Assembly: GCA_002433075.1 (NCBI GenBank)
Contig: DJHM01000015.1
Location: 60,757 to 124,756 of the forward strand
Direction of reading: 5' to 3'
DNA: 64,000 nucleotides
Source: Latescibacteria bacterium UBA6620
Lineage (GTDB): Bacteria > Latescibacterota > UBA2968
A program made the translations under genes and the position numbers. The notes under the pieces were generated by a model that ran no database searches, was not told the DNA's origin, and saw only the letters and a list, made by a program, of their open reading frames with translations. Below are positions 1 through 8,486 of this stretch, one piece after another. The stretch's first letter is position 1, and each line of letters opens with the position of its first letter.

Positions 1-527
1 TGTTTGAGCGACTCGAATACCCGGTAGAGGCGCGACTTGACCGTGTTGATCGACACATCGAGTGCGTCAGCGATCTCCCGCAACTTCAGCCCTTCATACT
101 CTTTCATGATCACCACCACGCGCTGCTCTTCGGGAAGTGTCTGGAGCGCCCGATTGAGCAGATCCCTCACGTCACGCTCGTGCGCCACAGCGTCCGGTCT
201 CGACAGGACATCGTCCCCCAGCGCGGCTGCAATATTCTCATCATCCACATCCACCGTCGGGCGCCGCTGCCGGGTCCGACCTGCATCTCGACTGGCGTTC
301 AGCGCAATCTGGTAGATCCAGGTCGAGGATTTTTCCGGGTTTTCCAATTTCGACAGGGCCGAGTAGGCGCGAATGAACGTCTGTTGCGCCAGGTCGGCCG
401 CCTCGTCCCGGTCTCCCGCATAGCGGAGCACGAAATTGTAGATCCTTGGGTGCCAGAGTCGGACGAGGTCGTTAAAAGCCCCCCGGTCCCCCCTTTTGAA
501 GGCATTTATGAGATCCGCTTCCGTCAA
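1..527 (-). CDS. ECF RNA polymerase sigma factor, C-terminus cut by window edge
   Basis: Sigma-70 family extracytoplasmic-function sigma factor. Reading the minus strand, region 2 is visible (LRYAGDRDEAADLAQQTF, then STWIYQIALNASRD) followed by an acidic linker and region 4 (TLPEEQR, YEGLKLREIADAL and the helix-turn-helix DVSINTVKSRLYRVFESLK). The 3' end runs off the left edge, so only the last residues are missing. The start is uncertain: no ATG lies in frame upstream, and the TTG at 527 gives MTEADLINAFKRGD, a normal ECF beginning; the frame stays open further upstream to about 719. Any anti-sigma factor would lie outside the window. Family assignment is firm; regulon unknown. Confidence 0.85.
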   Translation of the reverse strand, partial: MTEADLINAFKRGDRGAFNDLVRLWHPRIYNFVLRYAGDRDEAADLAQQTFIRAYSALSKLENPEKSSTWIYQIALNASRDAGRTRQRRPTVDVDDENIAAALGDDVLSRPDAVAHERDVRDLLNRALQTLPEEQRVVVIMKEYEGLKLREIADALDVSINTVKSRLYRVFESLK

Positions 528-631
528 ATCGGGATATCCGAGGTCAAGCGTGCGAGCCGGACTGGGCCACCTGATATGTAGACGATCGAATGAACGAAAA
601 TGTTGTCTCCATCCCTCGCAGCTCCGGGCAG

Positions 632-654
632 ACGTAAAGGTACCGTTTTTACGT
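632..654. promoter_or_regulatory. dyad-symmetric site upstream of the ECF sigma gene
   Basis: The arms ACGTAAA (632-638) and TTTACGT (648-654) are perfect inverted repeats around a GGTACC-containing core. The site lies between the divergently transcribed sigma gene and the ABM monooxygenase gene, so it could be an operator for either. Function is inferred only from symmetry and position. Confidence 0.3.
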
Positions 655-775
655 TGAAGTTCGGCCCGGATTCCCCTTACATACTCGCCCGGCGTGTTTT
701 GCACTATGCTGAAGCCGCAGCTTTTCCCGGGGCCGTCGGACTTGGGTGAACATCCCTGTCTATCGAGGAGCCATC

Positions 776-1084
776 ATGATCCACGTCATTGCCACCATCG
801 AAGTCAACGACGGGAAACGCGACGCGTTTCTCTCCGAGTTCCACGCCAACGTCGACAACGTCCTCGCCGAGGACGGCTGTCTAGCTTATGGACCCGCGAT
901 CGACGCCGCGACCGACATCGAGGTGCAGATTCCGGTTCGCGACAATGTGGTGACCGTTGTCGAGCAGTGGGAGTCCCTCGACGCCCTCCACGCGCACCTT
1001 GCCGCGCCCCACATGGCCACCTACCGGGAAGCCGTGAAAGACCTCGTCAAAGGCGTCACGCTCCAGATCCTCGAGCCGGCCTGA
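776..1084 (+). CDS. ABM-domain (YgiN-like) putative monooxygenase
   Basis: A 102-residue protein of the antibiotic biosynthesis monooxygenase superfamily, small dimeric ferredoxin-like folds that include quinol monooxygenases. Visible hallmarks are the N-terminal strand MIHVIATIEV, the central NVVTVVEQWES strand with the conserved E-W pair, and the H-x3-P-H segment (LHAHLAAPHMATY). I chose the ATG at 776, preceded by the ribosome-binding site CGAGGAG; the ATG at 746 would add an unconserved leader. It is followed after 14 nt by an AraD1-like gene on the same strand. The substrate cannot be read from the sequence. Confidence 0.75.
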   Translation: MIHVIATIEVNDGKRDAFLSEFHANVDNVLAEDGCLAYGPAIDAATDIEVQIPVRDNVVTVVEQWESLDALHAHLAAPHMATYREAVKDLVKGVTLQILEPA

Positions 1085-1098
1085 AGCTCTCGACAACG

Positions 1099-2099
1099 AT
1101 GCTCTCCCTCGTCCAACTCACCCATCCCAATTGGGGTCGTCGCGCCGCCCGAGTCTCCGCCAGCCGCCTGGATATTCTCGAGTGTGCGTCCACCTACGCT
1201 CTCGCTCGAACCGCCCTCGACAGCCGAACGCCTCTGGTCGATCTCGCCGCCGATGCCCCCGCTTCTCAGACGGCAGATTACGACGAAGTCTACAACGGTG
1301 CGAGCGAGTGGTCGTTGTTACCCGCTTTCGTTTCGATCATTCCGACGAGCCCGCCCGGTGTCTCGTGGCAGGCACCGGACTGACGCATATGGCCAGCGCA
1401 GCCAACCACCAGGCCATGCACGAGGATGCTTCGGACGACGACGAGAATCTCACAGACAGCATGAGAATGTTCCAGTGGGGTGTCGAAGGCGGTCGACCGG
1501 AACCGGGTGCCATCGGCGTTGCACCCAAGTGGTTCTACAAAGGCCCCGGGTCGATCGTCCGGGCGCACGGGGAACCCCTCGACGTACCCACCTATGCGGA
1601 CGACGGTGGTGAGGAGCCCGAAATCGCCGGCTGCTACGTGATCGACAGCGATGGAAACCCTCGCCGTATCGGTTTCGCCATCGGTAACGAATTCGCCGAT
1701 CACGTGATGGAAAAGAAGAATTACCTCTACCTGGCGCCATCCAAGCTCCGAGATTGCGCCCTCGGCCCAGAACTCGTCTTCGACGACGTCCACGGCACCG
1801 TACGAATCGAACGCGGAGGCGACACCCTCTGGTCCCGATCGATCGTCACCGGCGAAGCCAAGGTGTCCCACAGCCTCGCCAACCTCGAACACCACCGCTT
1901 CAATTACGCCATCCACCGCCGTCCCGGCGACGCCCACGTCCATTTCTACGGCGCCGACGGTTTCAGCTTCGGCGAGGGCGTTGCGCTCCAAAACGAGGAT
2001 ATAATGGTCGTCGCGTGGGAGGGTTTCGGGAGGGCGCTGAGAAACCCAATTCGCGTTACGAAGAGCGAAGACACATTCGTAGAAGTAACGACGCTATGA
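1099..2099 (+). pseudogene. AraD1/GguC-like fumarylacetoacetate hydrolase family gene, frameshifted
   Basis: Together two reading frames encode one FAH-superfamily protein of about 330 residues. Frame one starts at ATG 1099 (MLSLVQLTHPNWGRRAARV) and runs to TGA 1381; the homologous continuation (DHSDEPARCLVAGTGLTHMA, then the acidic metal-binding region EPEIAGCYVID and GNEFADHV) lies in the next frame and ends at 2099. The switch is needed near 1321-1336, next to a CCC run and TTTCGTTTCG, consistent with a one-base deletion. AraD1-like proteins act on 2-keto-3-deoxy sugar acids. The neighbouring amidohydrolases, sulfatase and enolase-family gene fit acid-sugar breakdown. It is either a true frameshift or a base-calling error. 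Confidence 0.7.
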
Positions 2100-2186
2100 G
2101 AGAACGGGAGAGGAGTGAGCCGGCGAACGGGTGACAGGCTCCCACTCTCTCCACTCCCGCTCCCCCGCTCAAAGGCAGTTTACCAG

Positions 2187-3032
2187 ATGATTATCGATGT
2201 CCATTCTCACGCCTGGAAGTATCCCGACCACTTCGGTGATGATTTCGTCGAGCAGGGGGCCCGTGCGTGGGGCCAGCACGGTCTCGATCTGACGGTGACT
2301 TACGAAGACTATATCCGTCAGTCGTCCGAGGAAGTCAGGACCGTCGTGTTCGGCGGGAAAGCTCGACTCAGCGGAGTATGGGTCGACGATCGCTACGTCG
2401 CAGAGTATGTGGCGCAGCGCCCGAACGACCTGATCGGCTTCCTGTCCGTCGACCCCACGCAGCCGGGGTGGAAGGAAGAACTCGAGCAGGGTCATCAGGA
2501 TCTGAGCCTGAAGGGCATCAAGCTTCTATCTATGTACGCGGGCTTCAAGCCGTGCGACAGGGAACTCGATCATCTCTGGGCCTACGCAACCACTCAGGGT
2601 CTCCCCGTCCTCCTTCACACCGGAACAACCTTCGTCCGTCAAGCGCCACTCGAGTGCACGTTGCCCAGACATCTCGATGACGTTGCCATCCGATATCCCG
2701 ACGTCAAGATCGTGATGGCGCATCTGTCTCATCCCTACGGAGGCGAGTGTGCGGTCACCGTTCGGAAACACCCCAACGTCTACACGGACGTCAGCGCCAT
2801 CCACTATCGACCGTGGCAACTTTATAACGCCCTGATGCTCGTGCAGGAGTATGGCGTCTGGGATAAGCTGCTGTTCGGGACCGACTACCCTTTCGCCACC
2901 GTCGACAATTCGATGGAGGGGCTTCGCTCGTTGAATGAGATCGTCGAGGGCACGAATCTCCCGAGACTGAACGAGGAGGCAATCGAGGCCGTGATCTACC
3001 GGAACAGCCTCGAGCTGTTGGGACTCGACTAG
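2187..3032 (+). CDS. amidohydrolase family protein (PF04909-type)
   Basis: A 281-residue TIM-barrel metal-dependent hydrolase of the amidohydrolase-2 family. Metal-binding positions are recognisable: DVHSH at residues 4-8, LLHTGTTF mid-protein, MAHLSHPYGG, and the C-terminal GTDYPF that supplies the catalytic Asp. The ATG at 2187 gives the usual beginning MIIDVHSH; the upstream in-frame ATG would add a low-complexity leader. Members include sugar lactonases, decarboxylases and other C-O/C-N hydrolases. A second family member follows at 3153, with a sulfatase and an enolase-superfamily enzyme downstream, which suggests lactone hydrolysis in sugar catabolism, though the substrate is unknown. 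Confidence 0.8.
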   Translation: MIIDVHSHAWKYPDHFGDDFVEQGARAWGQHGLDLTVTYEDYIRQSSEEVRTVVFGGKARLSGVWVDDRYVAEYVAQRPNDLIGFLSVDPTQPGWKEELEQGHQDLSLKGIKLLSMYAGFKPCDRELDHLWAYATTQGLPVLLHTGTTFVRQAPLECTLPRHLDDVAIRYPDVKIVMAHLSHPYGGECAVTVRKHPNVYTDVSAIHYRPWQLYNALMLVQEYGVWDKLLFGTDYPFATVDNSMEGLRSLNEIVEGTNLPRLNEEAIEAVIYRNSLELLGLD

Positions 3033-3152
3033 TGAGAGCGGTCATTCGTTAAACAACAGCGAGGCCCCTCGATACAAACCTGGCCTACGGCCAGGCATAT
3101 TCGGAAACGCGGAATCGACCTCTAATGTCTCATCTCTAAGATTTACTCGTAC

Positions 3153-4037
3153 ATGATCATCGACTCTCACAACCACCCTTACTACCACGGGCTCGACGCG
3201 GCAGGCGTGATCGACGAGATGGATGCGTTCGGGATCGATCTCTGCTGGCTGCTCACCTGGTATCACCCACCGCACGAGCACGTCCCTGGAAGCTATCGCG
3301 GATTCAACCCGGCCAACGTAAGACCCGACGGCACCCACGCCGGTGTCACGCTCGAGGACGTCGCCCGTTCGCGCGATCGGTTTCACGATCGATTCATTGC
3401 CGGGTGGTGTCCGTGCCCCACCGAAGGCGACGCCGCCACGTTGTTCGAGGTCGCGACACGTACGCACGGCATCCGCATCTGCGGGGAGTGGTCCTATCGG
3501 ATGGTTCTGGACGACCCTCGTGCGATCGAGCTCTTTCTTGCAGCAGGAGAATGTGGTGCACCCGTCGTCCTCCACATCGACACCCCCTACCTCTCCGATG
3601 GCGCTGGCAACCCTGTCTACCAACCCGCCTGGTACGGCGGCGAAATCGATGCGCTCGATCGTACATTCGGCAAGTGTCCGAACACCGTTTTCATCGGTCA
3701 CGCTCCGGGATTCTGGCGCCACATCAGTGGCGACGAGGCGGACGACCCGAAGACGTATCCCGATGGGCCGATCGTCCCTGGCGGAAAGCTGTTCGATCTC
3801 TTCGACCAACACGCCAACTTGTGGGCGGATTTATCCGCTGACTCGGGGCTGACTGCGATGCGCCGCGATCCAAACCACGCGATCGACTTCATCACGCGCT
3901 ACCAGGACCGAGTCCTCTACGGCCGGGATTCTCCCGGCAACGAGCTTCAGGAATTCCTGGCAGGACTGGATCTCGAACAAGAGGTTCGGGAGAAAGTCAT
4001 GCATCGAAATGCGGAGAAACTCATGGTGGGAAACTGA
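3153..4037 (+). CDS. amidohydrolase family protein, second copy
   Basis: A 294-residue member of the amidohydrolase-2 family, clearly diverged from the gene at 2187. It begins MIIDSHNHPYYH (the HxH metal site), has VVLHIDTPY and FIGHAPGFWRH in the middle (barrel His ligands) and LYGRDSPGN near the end, where the catalytic Asp of the family sits. An aromatic-rich segment, LLTWYHPPHEH, follows the first strand. It is the third gene in a same-strand run that leads into a sulfatase. Lactonase or acid-sugar hydrolase activity is plausible by context but not shown by the sequence. Confidence 0.78.
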   Translation: MIIDSHNHPYYHGLDAAGVIDEMDAFGIDLCWLLTWYHPPHEHVPGSYRGFNPANVRPDGTHAGVTLEDVARSRDRFHDRFIAGWCPCPTEGDAATLFEVATRTHGIRICGEWSYRMVLDDPRAIELFLAAGECGAPVVLHIDTPYLSDGAGNPVYQPAWYGGEIDALDRTFGKCPNTVFIGHAPGFWRHISGDEADDPKTYPDGPIVPGGKLFDLFDQHANLWADLSADSGLTAMRRDPNHAIDFITRYQDRVLYGRDSPGNELQEFLAGLDLEQEVREKVMHRNAEKLMVGN

Positions 4038-4262
4038 GCGGGGGAGCGGGTGTGGTCACAGAAACCCCGCAGAAACTATCACACGGACGGTGGAGGAAAT
4101 CCACGCCACGCCTTCTCACGCCCACTCCCAAATAGCTGTCGCTCGGACGGCAGAGGAATCCAAACCACACCTGCTCGCGCCCATTCCCAATCCCGAATAC
4201 CCAATCGAATGAGTCGGGTAATAGACCGTCCCCCGCTCCCTCCTCCCCCGGTCACCCGCTCA
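4036..4262. repeat. intergenic repeats between amidohydrolase and sulfatase genes
   Basis: This 240-nt gap has no gene. It holds an imperfect tandem duplication of about 60 nt (copies near 4081-4137 and 4141-4196, roughly three quarters identical by eye). The purine-rich 15-mer GAGCGGGGGAGCGGG at 4036-4050 recurs exactly, in inverted orientation, at 2156-2170. The 13-mer near 4046 (GAGCGGGTGTGGT) has an inverted partner near 4165 with one mismatch. Function is unknown. Confidence 0.45.
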
Positions 4263-4279
4263 GCCACAACGGAGTCCCT

Positions 4280-5728
4280 ATGGCCCAACCCAATCTCCTC
4301 TTCATCATGCCCGACCAGCTCCGATCCGACTTCCTGAGTTGCTACGGTGCCGACTTCATCCAGACCCCCCACATCGACAGCCTTTGCGAGTCCGGTGTTC
4401 GCTACGAAAAGGCCTACGCGCCTCATCCGGTCTGTGTTCCCATGCGGTCGACCCTTCTGACGGGCGTCAATGCCATCCGTACCGGCGTAATGGGCAACGG
4501 TCAGTATCTGCGCCCCGACCTCGAAGCCTGCGGCATCCGGACCTGGCCCTCTATCCTTCACGATGCGGGCTACACAACCAGCGCGATCGGAAAGATGCAC
4601 TTCTATCCCTGGGAAGCGGCGATGGGATTCGACCATCGTGTGGTCTGCGAGGACAAACGGTGGCTACACATCGAGGACGACTACCAGAAGTATCTCAACG
4701 CAAAGGGTACGCGGAAGCTGCACGGCAACGAGCACGAGGGTTATCAGGAGAATCGGGGCGCGTTCGTGCACCAGCACAGCTATGAGGATTCCTGGGACGG
4801 CTTCGTCGGGAACGAGACCGTCCGCTACATCCGGGAGAGCGACACGGACGTTCCCTTCGCGATGATGGTCGGTTTTCCGGGACCTCATTGCCCCTACGAC
4901 CCAGCCCCAGAGTACGCCGACCTCTATGCTCCCGAAGACATGCCCGAACCCCACCCGATTGCAGACGACCAACCGAGTCAGTTCATCGAAACCAACGTGA
5001 GCGGCAACAAGGGCACGTGGAACGGCGTCGACTACACCGAATTCACCCACGCCCACAAGATGAAGATTCGCGCTTACTATGCCGCCCTCGTCAAGCAGAT
5101 CGACGATAAAGTCGGCGAAATCATCCAGGCGCTGAAGGACACCGATCGGTGGGATAACACCATCATCATCTTCTGTAGCGACCACGGCGACTACCTCGGC
5201 GACCACGGACTGATCGGCAAGGGCACTTTCTTCGAAGCCAGCACGAAGGTCCCTCTGATCGTCCGGCATCCCGACCTTGGAGAGCCCCGCGTGCACGAAG
5301 GACCGGCCAGTGTCGAAGACATCACCGCCACCCTGCTCCACTATGCCAGTTGCGAGATCCCGGGCTACATGGACTCACGCCCCCTGGCCGACCTCGACAT
5401 CCCGGGCGCCTCGGGTCGAGACCGCGCTTTCGGATGTCTCGCCAACGGGTCGATGAACTGCGACGGCTCGTGGAAACTCGTCCGGTATACGAACGGTTGG
5501 AGCGCCCTGTTCAACGTCGACGAAGATCCGGGTGAGCAGCTAAACCGGATTCACGACGCAGACTGCCAGGAAATCCGTGAGCGTCTGGATCGCGAGCTGA
5601 CCACCTGGTACCTCTCGTCCATCGCCAAGGCGCACGAGGAGAAGAATCATCAAACGGATTGGGAGGACCCCGTTTTCGCGAAAGGCGAAGGCGGATGGAA
5701 ACGCATCTATCCGCAGCCCATTTCGTGA
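4280..5728 (+). CDS. sulfatase (arylsulfatase family, type I formylglycine)
   Basis: A 482-residue alkaline-phosphatase-superfamily sulfatase that hydrolyses sulfate esters. The N-terminal LLFIMPDQLRSD carries the metal-binding Asp residues. The modification motif is C52-V-P-M-R, i.e. CxPxR, in which Cys52 should be converted to formylglycine; the usual Ser/Ala at position four is Met here. FCSDHGDYLGDHGLIGKG supplies the second Asp-His pair and a Lys. There is no signal peptide, so it is probably cytoplasmic. No sulfatase-maturing enzyme lies in the window. The adjacent enolase-superfamily and amidohydrolase genes suggest desulfation of a sugar or sugar acid. Confidence 0.88.
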   Translation: MAQPNLLFIMPDQLRSDFLSCYGADFIQTPHIDSLCESGVRYEKAYAPHPVCVPMRSTLLTGVNAIRTGVMGNGQYLRPDLEACGIRTWPSILHDAGYTTSAIGKMHFYPWEAAMGFDHRVVCEDKRWLHIEDDYQKYLNAKGTRKLHGNEHEGYQENRGAFVHQHSYEDSWDGFVGNETVRYIRESDTDVPFAMMVGFPGPHCPYDPAPEYADLYAPEDMPEPHPIADDQPSQFIETNVSGNKGTWNGVDYTEFTHAHKMKIRAYYAALVKQIDDKVGEIIQALKDTDRWDNTIIIFCSDHGDYLGDHGLIGKGTFFEASTKVPLIVRHPDLGEPRVHEGPASVEDITATLLHYASCEIPGYMDSRPLADLDIPGASGRDRAFGCLANGSMNCDGSWKLVRYTNGWSALFNVDEDPGEQLNRIHDADCQEIRERLDRELTTWYLSSIAKAHEEKNHQTDWEDPVFAKGEGGWKRIYPQPIS

Positions 5729-5804
5729 GCAGCCAGACTTATTGTCTGTGCCGTAACTCGCGCAAGTGGAGGCAGGAGTCGAAAGACTATCAAGGAATGA
5801 TCCT

Positions 5805-7040
5805 ATGAAAAATCAGGGCATCGTCGAATCGATCGAACGTACACGTATTCACGTCCCCTTTCACCCCCGATGCCGAGAAGTAAAGGACATCCGCGTCCCC
5901 GACTTCGGCGTCGTCGACCTGTTCCGCATAAGGTCCGCGTCCGGCGTCGAAGGTGTCGGCGAAAACCTTCCCTTCTACGGCTCTCCCCGTTCGACAGACG
6001 ATCGGTTCGGCCAGGCGATCGGGCACAACGTCTTCGATCTGCTGAGCGACGACAGTCTCGGGATTGGCATTCAGATGGCTCTCTACGACCTTGCGGGCAA
6101 GCTGACAGACCTGCCGTGCCATCGGCTGCTCGGCCACCAGCACCGTGATGCCTGCCCCGTATCCTGGTGGGCGCAGGACATGAAACCCGAAGAGTGGGCA
6201 AGAGAGGCAAAAACGGCCGAGTCGATGGGCTTTACCTCGATGAAGGCCAAAGCCCGCCCGTGGTTCGACATCGAACAGCAGCTCGAAGCCGTCTGTGAGG
6301 CGGTGCCTTCGCACTTCAAGCTGGACGTCGACTTCAACGGCCTTCTGCTCGGGGAAGACATCGCCACCCCGCTCCTGCGACGTCTTGAATCCCGTCATTC
6401 GAACTTTGCAATCGTCGAATCGCCCATCCCTCAGAGCGACGTCGCAGGCAACGCCCTCCTGCGTCAGAAAATCGACACTCCGATCGCCATGCACTTCGGC
6501 ACCCCACCCATCATGACCGCCATTCGCGAGGCGGTCTGTGACGGGTTCGTCGTGAGTGGCGGTGCAGCCGCCGTGACGTCCCAGGCCACCGTCGCGGAGC
6601 ACGCCAACATGCCCTTCTGGCTGCAGCTCGTCGGGACCGGACTCACGACCCTGTGGTCCGTTCATCTCGGCGCCGTCCTGAAAATGGCAAGGTGGCCCTA
6701 CATCCCCTGTATCAACGTCTACGAGAACCCCCTCATTACCGACTTCACGATCGAAGGCGGTCACGTTCCCGTTCCCGAAGCCCCTGGGCTCGGCGTCACC
6801 CTCGACGAAGATGCGGTCGAGCGTTATCACGTCGATCCCGAATTCAGGGTGCCCGCACGCCGCCAGATCCACTCGATCCGATGGCCGAGCGGCCGCACGC
6901 TCCATTACCCTGACGGCGGCTACCGTGGGGAGTTCCTGAGCGGCGCGCTGACCGGTGCCCTCCCCGGCATAACCCTCGATCGCCGTCTCGATGATGACAG
7001 CGAAGAGTTCGATCGCGAATACAAGGAACTGTTCGGCTGA
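5805..7040 (+). CDS. mandelate racemase/enolase superfamily protein (acid-sugar dehydratase-like)
   Basis: A 411-residue enolase-superfamily protein with an N-terminal capping domain and a C-terminal barrel. The KxK-type base motif is visible as SMKAKARP, followed by metal-ligand candidates in LDVDFN and VESPIP; the segment around CDGFVVSGGAAA aligns with later barrel strands. The third metal ligand and general acid are not obvious, so it is a divergent member. I chose the ATG at 5805 (MKNQGIVESIERTRIHVPF), the usual family beginning. It follows the sulfatase by about 75 nt on the same strand. Dehydration or racemisation of a sugar acid is inferred. Confidence 0.78.
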   Translation: MKNQGIVESIERTRIHVPFHPRCREVKDIRVPDFGVVDLFRIRSASGVEGVGENLPFYGSPRSTDDRFGQAIGHNVFDLLSDDSLGIGIQMALYDLAGKLTDLPCHRLLGHQHRDACPVSWWAQDMKPEEWAREAKTAESMGFTSMKAKARPWFDIEQQLEAVCEAVPSHFKLDVDFNGLLLGEDIATPLLRRLESRHSNFAIVESPIPQSDVAGNALLRQKIDTPIAMHFGTPPIMTAIREAVCDGFVVSGGAAAVTSQATVAEHANMPFWLQLVGTGLTTLWSVHLGAVLKMARWPYIPCINVYENPLITDFTIEGGHVPVPEAPGLGVTLDEDAVERYHVDPEFRVPARRQIHSIRWPSGRTLHYPDGGYRGEFLSGALTGALPGITLDRRLDDDSEEFDREYKELFG

Positions 7041-7060
7041 TCGACGCTCTCCGTCGTGTT

Positions 7061-7510
7061 ATGGAATCTCTCAACTTTCCGCGCACCTACGACTTCGAGA
7101 TTCGAGACCAGGCAGGCCAGTCCGAAATCTTCGATGCGATCCGGCGCAAGTGGCTCGTACTCACACCCGAGGAATGGGTCCGTCAGCACATGGTCCGCCA
7201 TCTCGTGGAAGACCTGGGCTACCCCGCCGGGCGCACCGGCATTGAAACGGGCTTCGAGCGGATGGGGGTACCCTACCGTGCGGACATCATCATTCACGAC
7301 CGATCTGGAAACGCGGTGATCGTCGCCGAATGCAAAGCCCCTGACGTCCGTATCGATCAGCGCGCGTTCGACCAGATTGGGCAGTACAACCATACCATCG
7401 GGGCACGCTACCTCGTCGTGACGAACGGTCTGAAGCATTTCTGCGTGGAAGCGTCGCCGAACGGCATCGTTCCGACCGACGCCATCCCCGCGAACCCGGA
7501 CACACACTGA
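7061..7510 (+). CDS. orphan type I restriction HsdR N-terminal-like nuclease domain
   Basis: A 149-residue stand-alone protein resembling the HSDR_N domain. The PD-(D/E)XK nuclease core is visible: RADIIIHD supplies the Asp and VIVAECKAP supplies the E-x-K, followed by QIGQYNHTI and YLVVTNG. Such free-standing proteins are common in FCB bacteria without hsdM or hsdS partners, and none is present here. It starts 20 nt after the enolase-superfamily gene. A biological role is not known; it is unlikely to be a complete restriction system. Confidence 0.8.
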   Translation: MESLNFPRTYDFEIRDQAGQSEIFDAIRRKWLVLTPEEWVRQHMVRHLVEDLGYPAGRTGIETGFERMGVPYRADIIIHDRSGNAVIVAECKAPDVRIDQRAFDQIGQYNHTIGARYLVVTNGLKHFCVEASPNGIVPTDAIPANPDTH

Positions 7511-7521
7511 CTCTAACACCT

Positions 7522-7544
7522 CCTCTTCGCAGCGGGCGAAGAGG
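7522..7544 (+). terminator. hairpin after HsdR-N-like gene, weak terminator
   Basis: Perfect 9-bp arms CCTCTTCGC and GCGAAGAGG enclose AGCGG, 12 nt past the stop codon. The following TTCTCG is a poor T-tract, so termination is only probable. Confidence 0.45.
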
Positions 7545-7562
7545 TTCTCGATCGAGGTACGG

Positions 7563-8303
7563 ATGAAGCGAAAGAAGCGACCTGCAGTAGGCCGCGATTT
7601 CATGCGGAAGACTCAGTTCAAGTTTCTTGAACCTACCGATCAATCCAGGCAACTCCCACCCGCCCCACCCTTCATCGAACCACGTGGATCGTGCCTCGAT
7701 CTGCCCGACCCCCAAACAGCGGAAATGCGATCGATCGACGTCACTGAGGCCATCGCCGGTCGCACCTCCAAGCGTGACTACCTGATCGAGACTGACCTTT
7801 CATCCGCCGACCTGTCGTATCTCCTCTGGGCGACGCAGGGAATCCGTGAGGTCGACGGGCACGACGTCTTCAAGACCGTACCCTCGGCGGGAGCCCGGCA
7901 TCCCCTCGAGACGTTTCTTCTGATCAAGAGAGTGACCGATATCGCCCTGGGTCTGTATCGATACATCGGTCCCACCCACCAGATCGAGACCCTTCGCGAG
8001 GATCCCGACCTCGCATCCGCCCTCGCCCAGACCACACTTCAGCCCGACCTCATCGACCAGTGCGCCGTCGCTTTCGTGTGGACGGCCGTAGCCCACCGCA
8101 TGACCTGGAGATACGGAGACCGTGGCTACCGCTACATCCACCTCGATGCCGGCCACGTCGGCCAGAATCTGTACACGGCCGGTCAGGCCATTGGGTGCGG
8201 CGTCTGCACAACGGCGGCCTTCCAGGACGACGACCTGAATCGCCTGTTGGGGCTGGATGGGAATGAGCATTTCGCGGTGTATATCGGAACCGTCGGGAAG
8301 TAG
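7563..8303 (+). CDS. nitroreductase family protein (SagB/ThcOx-type)
   Basis: A 246-residue FMN-dependent nitroreductase-fold protein. Hallmarks are the N-terminal R-x-S/T-x-R region (AGRTSKRDY), LSYLLWATQGI, the PSAGARHPLETFLL motif that is typical of the SagB-type dehydrogenase subgroup, and a C-terminal GQNLYTAGQAIGCGVCTTAAF. The ATG at 7563 has the ribosome-binding site GAGG at proper spacing. SagB relatives oxidise azolines in peptides, but no precursor peptide or cyclodehydratase is nearby, so it is best called a nitroreductase of unknown substrate. Confidence 0.8.
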   Translation: MKRKKRPAVGRDFMRKTQFKFLEPTDQSRQLPPAPPFIEPRGSCLDLPDPQTAEMRSIDVTEAIAGRTSKRDYLIETDLSSADLSYLLWATQGIREVDGHDVFKTVPSAGARHPLETFLLIKRVTDIALGLYRYIGPTHQIETLREDPDLASALAQTTLQPDLIDQCAVAFVWTAVAHRMTWRYGDRGYRYIHLDAGHVGQNLYTAGQAIGCGVCTTAAFQDDDLNRLLGLDGNEHFAVYIGTVGK

Positions 8304-8330
8304 AGAGCAGAAGGGGAGAGCGGGAGAACA
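8300..8330 (+). repeat. purine-rich intergenic segment
   Basis: Directly after the nitroreductase stop codon lies a GA-rich string (AGTAGAGAGCAGAAGGGGAGAG and on). Similar strings occur on the coding strand in other intergenic gaps, at about 41813-41850 and 51228-51253 on the minus strand. No function is assigned. Confidence 0.35.
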
Positions 8331-8432
8331 ATCGGCCCTTCTCACCGCAACAGCTGGCGGATCTCACCAACTCTCGCAGGTGTACAATTCCCTAATTCCA
8401 TAATTATCAACCCCTTAACTGTTCTTTTCGAA

Positions 8433-8449
8433 CTGGCATTGTGGTTGCA
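8433..8449 (+). promoter_or_regulatory. sigma-54 (RpoN) type -24/-12 promoter
   Basis: The 17-mer CTGGCATTGTGGTTGCA matches the -24/-12 consensus YTGGCACGRNNNTTGCW at all but two positions, with the invariant GG (8435-8436) and GC (8447-8448) exactly spaced. It lies about 38 nt upstream of the STAS gene start, in an AT-rich stretch unlike the rest of the window. Transcription would begin near 8460. No enhancer-binding activator gene is in the window. Confidence 0.65.
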
Positions 8450-8486
8450 GATCTCCTCGCCACACACCAACGGAAGGGACAGGAAG

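Noticed and set aside
3079..3095. 7-bp hairpin CCTGGCC/GGCCAGG as a terminator
   Set aside because: The stem is short and there is no T-tract; genes on either side are co-directional.
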